From Lytechinus pictus (Eukaryota; Echinodermata; Echinoidea; Temnopleuroida; Toxopneustidae), in NCBI RefSeq assembly GCF_037042905.1, contig NC_087256.1, positions 27,727,501 to 27,791,500 on the forward strand: DNA of 64,000 nucleotides, given 5' to 3'. Shown here piece by piece: positions 60,091 through 64,000 of this stretch. The first letter of the stretch is position 1. Each line of letters opens with the position of its first letter. Position numbers and translations under genes: made by a program. The notes below the pieces were generated by a model. The model had not been told where the DNA came from. It saw only the letters and a list, made by a program, of their open reading frames with translations, and did no database searches.

Positions 60091-60835
60091 ATGGGGTAAA
60101 AATGAAAGATGCATGTTGAAGAAAAATTTCCACAAAAACATCCTCTAACTTACAAAAAAGATAACTGTACTTTCCATTCATATACTTCTCATTAAAGTAA
60201 ATTTATGGTTTTGGTAGCAAACAGTTGCAATGAAACTCAGTCTCATTTTTCTCTGAGATGATACCCTGTAAATCACCTCCCACACATCCAAAATGTCTGC
60301 ATTAAAAAGTTCTATACCGGTATTCGCTTTTATAGCCTACTTTGTGGCATTGGTAAAGCTTATCTTTCTTCTTTCTCTCTCTCTCTCCACAATAACAACA
60401 ATACTTTATACATTCCAAGATTTCATTCCTGTTTAAATGTGCTTAAGTACACATTAGCTGTTTTTTTTTATAAATATTTTTATATAAATCCAACTTACAG
60501 CATTCTCTTCTTTCATGATAATGGGTAATAATTATTTTCCACACTTTATGAAAGACTGTGGCATATTACATACTCAATCATGGGATTTTCCTACCACCCC
60601 CACCCTTGCCCCCAGCTGACGAATCAGTCCAAATAAAATGCCTTTAGTAGGATTAACAAGTTTGTTTTGAAACCATGGAAACAAGCAATATTGTAGATTT
60701 GTTGAGATCTTGCTATTCTGCATGCAGTGTTCTAAGATTTGTACAAATTTTCAAAAATCCCCTGACATGCTTTGAGTGCAATATTGGTGGTGATTTTTTA
60801 CCTGATTGCTAAGAAAGCATGAATGCTTGTAAGCA
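60091..60835. other. NCAPH intron, non-coding
   Basis: No repeat family or exon recognised; a short CT microsatellite lies near 60370-60390. Confidence 0.5.
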
Positions 60836-60990
60836 AGCAACCAGAGGACCGACGGCTTAAGGTCCTCTCCGAAGGACCTGGTACTGAGGATTAATGCCTT
60901 ACCAAAGGGCACTAGCGCACCAAGTGGGAATCGAACCCGGGTCACCGGAATACGAGTCCCCCGCTCTACCGACTGAGCTATCGCGCCTCC
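60836..60990 (-). mobile_element. tRNA-derived SINE, family 3
   Basis: On the minus strand GATAGCTCAGTCGGTAGAGC (perfect D-arm) and GGGTTCGATTCCC (B box) are followed by a body with GGTCCTTCGGAGAGGACC. The anticodon stem pairs at only three of five positions. Its 5' end, TCGCGCCTCCTGTATATA, is directly repeated at 61007-61024. Confidence 0.75.
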
Positions 60991-61720
60991 TGTATATATA
61001 TTATCAATCGCGCCTCCTGTATATAATATCAAAAGATGAATTGTTCTACAGTGCAAGTATGTTTTGAGAAATACATGGAAATTCAGTTGGAAGTCCTGTT
61101 GGAATATCAGATGATCCCATACATATGACTCATATACAAGGAAGACAGAATGAGACTCCACACCACCAGTTTTAATCCAACCCCAAAACTATATAAAAGT
61201 TAAAAATGTGATTATCCTGTGAAAGCTTAATGTAAATAAGGAAATTAAGTTAATTATCAAATTCTACAGTGACACTGAATTTCTTATTGATTTCTTTATT
61301 TCACCGGTCCACGTGGGGAGCGTTCCATGAAAGGACTTGTCGGACGTTCCATCCGACAAGTCCTGTTTCATCCTACAGGCAAGGAAAGTTGTCAGATGAA
61401 AATGTTGATGAAACCCTCTCCTGGTCACCGCTGCATAATAACAGGCGAACACCGCACAAGAAACCTCAGGCCTAGTATCAGTGTACAGGGGAACATTCCA
61501 TGAAACAGACAGTCATTGATGATGATCGCTGACAACTGTTATAAGCGACTGAATCTGTGTATTGGCTCAGGGTTGATAGGTAAGTGAGCATCACTGAATA
61601 TTTGCCCCATGAAGCACTCCCCTCATACCCACATTGTGAGGTTGAGCAAACAACCTGTTATAAGCTACTGAAATCCTTGTATCTGAGTGGCTGAGAGCAG
61701 ACTGTGTGCTTCATGAGGTA

Positions 61721-61885
61721 GAGCAACCAGCTTTTCTCCTTGCAGCATTGTGGATCAAAGACACCGTTATTGAAGAAACCACTATGGCTGCAAGGTTGAT
61801 CCCCCCCTCCCTGGAGCATTGTGGCATTAAAGACACTGTTATTGAAGAAACCACTGACTACCAGCTGATCCCTGACTTAGGTCAC
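61721..61885 (-). pseudogene. Two decayed duplicate fragments of the NCAPH exon at 61922-62104
   Basis: Two tandem segments, about 61721-61800 and 61810-61885, resemble the part of the exon encoding SGFFNNSVFDATML. Both keep the core CTGTTATTGAAGAAACCACT or a near match on the + strand. The copy at 61721-61800 lacks one base in the GTGGCATCAAAG region, which breaks the frame. The other has GACTACC where the exon has ATGGCTACC. Neither has a convincing acceptor and donor. They lie in the intron just downstream of the real exon in gene orientation. Confidence 0.75.
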
Positions 61886-61921
61886 CCCCCTCCCTGGTAG
61901 TATTAGTAGACAGGTGCATAC

Positions 61922-62104
61922 CTTGTGGGGTTGTGCAACGAGCTTGTCTCCCTGGAGCATCGTGGCATCAAAGACACTGTTATTGAAGAAACCACTATGG
62001 CTACCAGCTGATCCATGACTCACGTCACAACCTCCCATGGAGCTCAGGTCATAGGTCATGCTTCCAGGGGCATGCGTGCTGTCGTCGTCATCATCATCTC
62101 CACC
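61922..62104 (-). CDS. NCAPH: Condensin I subunit H, internal exon (acidic/Ser-rich linker to LVAQPHK)
   Basis: The exon lies between a TTTATCAG acceptor and a GTATGC donor and encodes 61 codons, phase 0 at both ends. It begins GGDDDDDDS, passes through a Ser/Gly/His-rich linker and ends with SGFFNNSVFDATMLQG then DKLVAQPHK. The end matches the LVAxPxKVNKI block of NCAPH proteins, which continues straight into the next exon. The acidic linker is the variable region before the C-terminal winged helix. Broken copies of its 3' half lie in the intron downstream (61721-61885). The intron before it is 638 bp and holds one foldback element. Confidence 0.92.
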
Positions 62105-62137
62105 CTGATAAACACAAAACAAAGAATGGGAATATAA

Positions 62138-62584
62138 TACAGGGTTCCCAGCTTTTCAAGAAAACAAAATTCCCTGATTATTTAAACCAATTCCCAATTT
62201 CGCCTGTTTTCTAAGTTGTTGGAGTGAATTACATGTATTTTCAGTATAAAAACAAAAATGTAAAACTAATTAGTACTATTACACAGGCATGTGATGGCCT
62301 CCCTTCTCCCCATACAGCCATCTTTTCCTCACTTTATACAGAAAGAGGTTGATTCTAGGCAATCCTAGTACATATCATTAAATTACAACACACTATGTTA
62401 AAGACACCATAGCAGAGTCTGACTGACTACCGTGCTTTCAACTTTGGGGCCGATCAAAATACCCTGATTTTTCCCTCATTTGATGCATTTTTCCCTGATT
62501 TGAGGTATGTTTGTCAAATTCCCTGATTTTTCCCTGACTGGAAAAAAGTAAAATAATTTTCCTTGATGGGCTGGGAACCCTGTA
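62138..62584. mobile_element. Foldback element with TACAGGGTTCCCAGC ends, copy 2
   Basis: TACAGGGTTCCCAGC and GCTGGGAACCCTGTA are perfect complements. TTCCCTGATTTTTCCCTGA motifs repeat inside. It fills most of the 638-bp NCAPH intron. Confidence 0.88.
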
Positions 62585-62742
62585 ATAAGTGTTTTATTTA
62601 TTCTCTTTGAGCTCTTTTATCTATTTGCTGGGTACCCAAAAATTTCCCTGAAAACTATTTTTGACTGTTATGCTTGCTTGACTTTTCTCTCTTTATTCAA
62701 ACCAACTCAGAAGTCTTTGAATACTATGCTTTTTGAACTCAC

Positions 62743-62850
62743 CCCGGCAGCTGGACAAAAGTTGGCGCAGTCATTTTCGTTGTTATAATCGTAGCCATCT
62801 ATACCATCATCAAGAGAATCATTGCTGCTGTTTGTAGCCTGACGTTTCAT
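62743..62850 (-). CDS. NCAPH: Condensin I subunit H (kleisin), internal exon with YDYNN..NFCP motif
   Basis: Read on the minus strand, the exon follows a TTTTTTCAG acceptor and ends at a GTGAGT donor. It encodes 36 codons in phase 0. The centre is DGYDYNNENDCANFCPAA. The Y-D-Y-N-N..N-D..N-F-C-P pattern is a conserved signature of NCAPH/barren just upstream of the C-terminal region. NCAPH is the kleisin that bridges SMC2 and SMC4 in condensin I and holds the HEAT subunits NCAPD2 and NCAPG for mitotic chromosome compaction. The exon opens with ATG, but this is an internal methionine after a splice acceptor. Exons for the N-terminal roughly 500 residues must lie to the right, beyond the window. 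Confidence 0.92.
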
Positions 62851-63068
62851 CTGAAAAAATAAATAATAATAACATTCATTGGGTGCTTTATGGATATTTC
62901 AAAGCGCACAGGTGAGCTGACTAATATAAATTAACCTACATTTGTAAAAGAAAAGTAGGTTTTAAGTAAGGATTTGAATATTTCAACAGAGGGAGCACTT
63001 TGGATATGGGTTGGGAGTTTGTTCCAGAGGGCAGGAGCAATTACAACAAACACACGATCACCATATCA

Positions 63069-63566
63069 GGGCCCCGTCTTACAAAGAGTTACGATTGATC
63101 TGATCAATTGCAACTATGGACGGCCAGCAGCATCAACATCTATTATGCATGTTCATGCATTCATCTTTTTCTTGAAAATTCACTGCGCTCTCTTTGCATA
63201 CAAAGGACATTGTGCAAATTTTTCGTAGAAAAAAAATTATGACACTGATGGATTTCCATAGAGTTACGATTGATTGGATCAATCGTAACTCTTTGTAAGA
63301 CGGGGCCCAGGACCCCATCTTACAAAGAATTGCGATTGATCCAATCCAGCACAACTACGGAAAGCCAGCAACATCATCATGTAAAAAGCATGTTTGTTCA
63401 ACATATTTTCTAGATATGTCCATAAATTTCTTAAAAATTCAGTGTGCCTATCTTCGTTTACAAAGGACATTGTGCAAATTTCCTGAGGAAAAAATTATGA
63501 CATTGATGGATTTCCATATACTTGAGGTTGATCGGATCAATTGTAGCTCTTTGCAAGACAGGGCCC
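63069..63566. mobile_element. Two adjacent foldbacks of the GGGCCCnGTCTTACAAAGAG family, copies 3 and 4
   Basis: The first spans 63069-63308 (GGGCCCCGTCTTACAAAGAG to CTCTTTGTAAGACGGGGCCC, exact complements). The second spans 63309-63566 (GACCCCATCTTACAAAGAAT to CTCTTTGCAAGACAGGGCCC). They sit head to tail with almost no spacer. Confidence 0.88.
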
Positions 63567-64000
63567 GGGTCTACTTACGAGGGCCACGGTTTATATTAGA
63601 GGGAAAGGATGAGCGTAAGAATCCTGAAGGTTATTCAAGAGTGTATGGGAAGCCAATTAAAGAAATCAAAGAACAGGGGATAGTGTTGGGGTTTTTTATT
63701 TATAAAAACACCAAAAGCAGCAGGATTAAGTAATTTTTTTTCTTCTCTTTTTGGGGCCAAATTAGCCAAGAAGCGATTCCATGAAAAGTGTACTTCAGAA
63801 TCACATGAAACATAATTAGAACTGAAAGGCTTTACAGGAAGTTTGATTATCAAATTCAAATCAATCAATGTTTTAATCATTTGAATTCAAACCAATATAT
63901 ACCTATCATACATATATGAACAAATATTATAAATGCAGTTCAAACTTACAGCTTGAAATATAAAGATTTTGTTATCAAGGTATGCAGAGAAATACCTCCA
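63567..64000. other. NCAPH intron at the right edge
   Basis: No NCAPH exon could be recognised here. The preceding exon is expected further right. Confidence 0.5.

Noticed and set aside
60912..60988. Possible tRNA with CGT anticodon on the minus strand
   Set aside because: The D-arm and T-loop look good, but the anticodon stem pairs at only three of five positions and a SINE body follows.
63945..64000. Possible NCAPH exon with a GTAAGT donor at the right edge
   Set aside because: The minus-strand reading (..YLDNKIFIFQA) does not resemble NCAPH, and the acceptor side is outside the window.

Overview
This is a eukaryotic, AT-rich, intron-rich metazoan window. The proteins and the many short foldback repeats built around TTAA, TA or CAGGG ends point to an echinoderm, most likely a sea urchin. 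That placement is an inference from style, not from a diagnostic gene. Almost all short open frames are intronic or repeat-derived. Two real genes are present, placed tail to tail.

Gene 1 (+ strand, 13345 to 39126) is an Eip93F/Mblk-1 (LCOR/LCORL-family) transcription factor with two pipsqueak-type helix-turn-helix DNA-binding domains. Three coding exons join in phase: 13345-13468, 27053-27224 and 37251-39126. They give 723 residues up to the stop. The 5' exons were not found and may lie left of the window. Introns are 13.6 kb and 10.0 kb. Exon B carries a PLDLS CtBP-recruiting motif and the large last exon carries both DNA-binding domains. The 3' UTR begins with AU-rich and Pumilio-type motifs.

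Gene 2 (- strand, 62850 down to 55322) is the 3' part of NCAPH (barren/CAP-H), the condensin I kleisin. Five phase-0 exons encode the C-terminal 204 residues, including the SMC4-binding winged-helix region. Upstream exons lie beyond the right edge. Its last intron holds several copies of the terminal exon's own acceptor region. One copy lies only 88 bp from the preceding exon and opens a 108-codon alternative tail in frame. A neighbouring intron holds broken copies of the 61922-62104 exon.

The rest is non-coding. 1-13 kb: foldback elements, a ~165-bp tandem repeat, a 2.66-kb composite inverted-repeat element (3333-5993) holding a SINE, a 1.1-kb TCTA/TCTG array and an odd GC-rich hairpin insert. 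13.5-27 kb (intron): foldback MITEs, a tandem array flanked by 107-bp direct repeats (16843-18507), and a GC-rich island with a perfect RFX X-box near 21.4 kb. 27-37 kb (intron): a mariner-like foldback with a nested MITE, a 467-bp tandem duplication, a 430-bp purine triplet tract and a foldback with an 8-bp target duplication. 39-55 kb (between the convergent genes): 3' UTR, more MITEs, a 3x75-bp repeat and a 1-kb GA-rich tract. 55-64 kb: NCAPH exons separated by SINEs and MITEs. No CRISPR array, prokaryotic feature, functional tRNA or transposase gene was seen.
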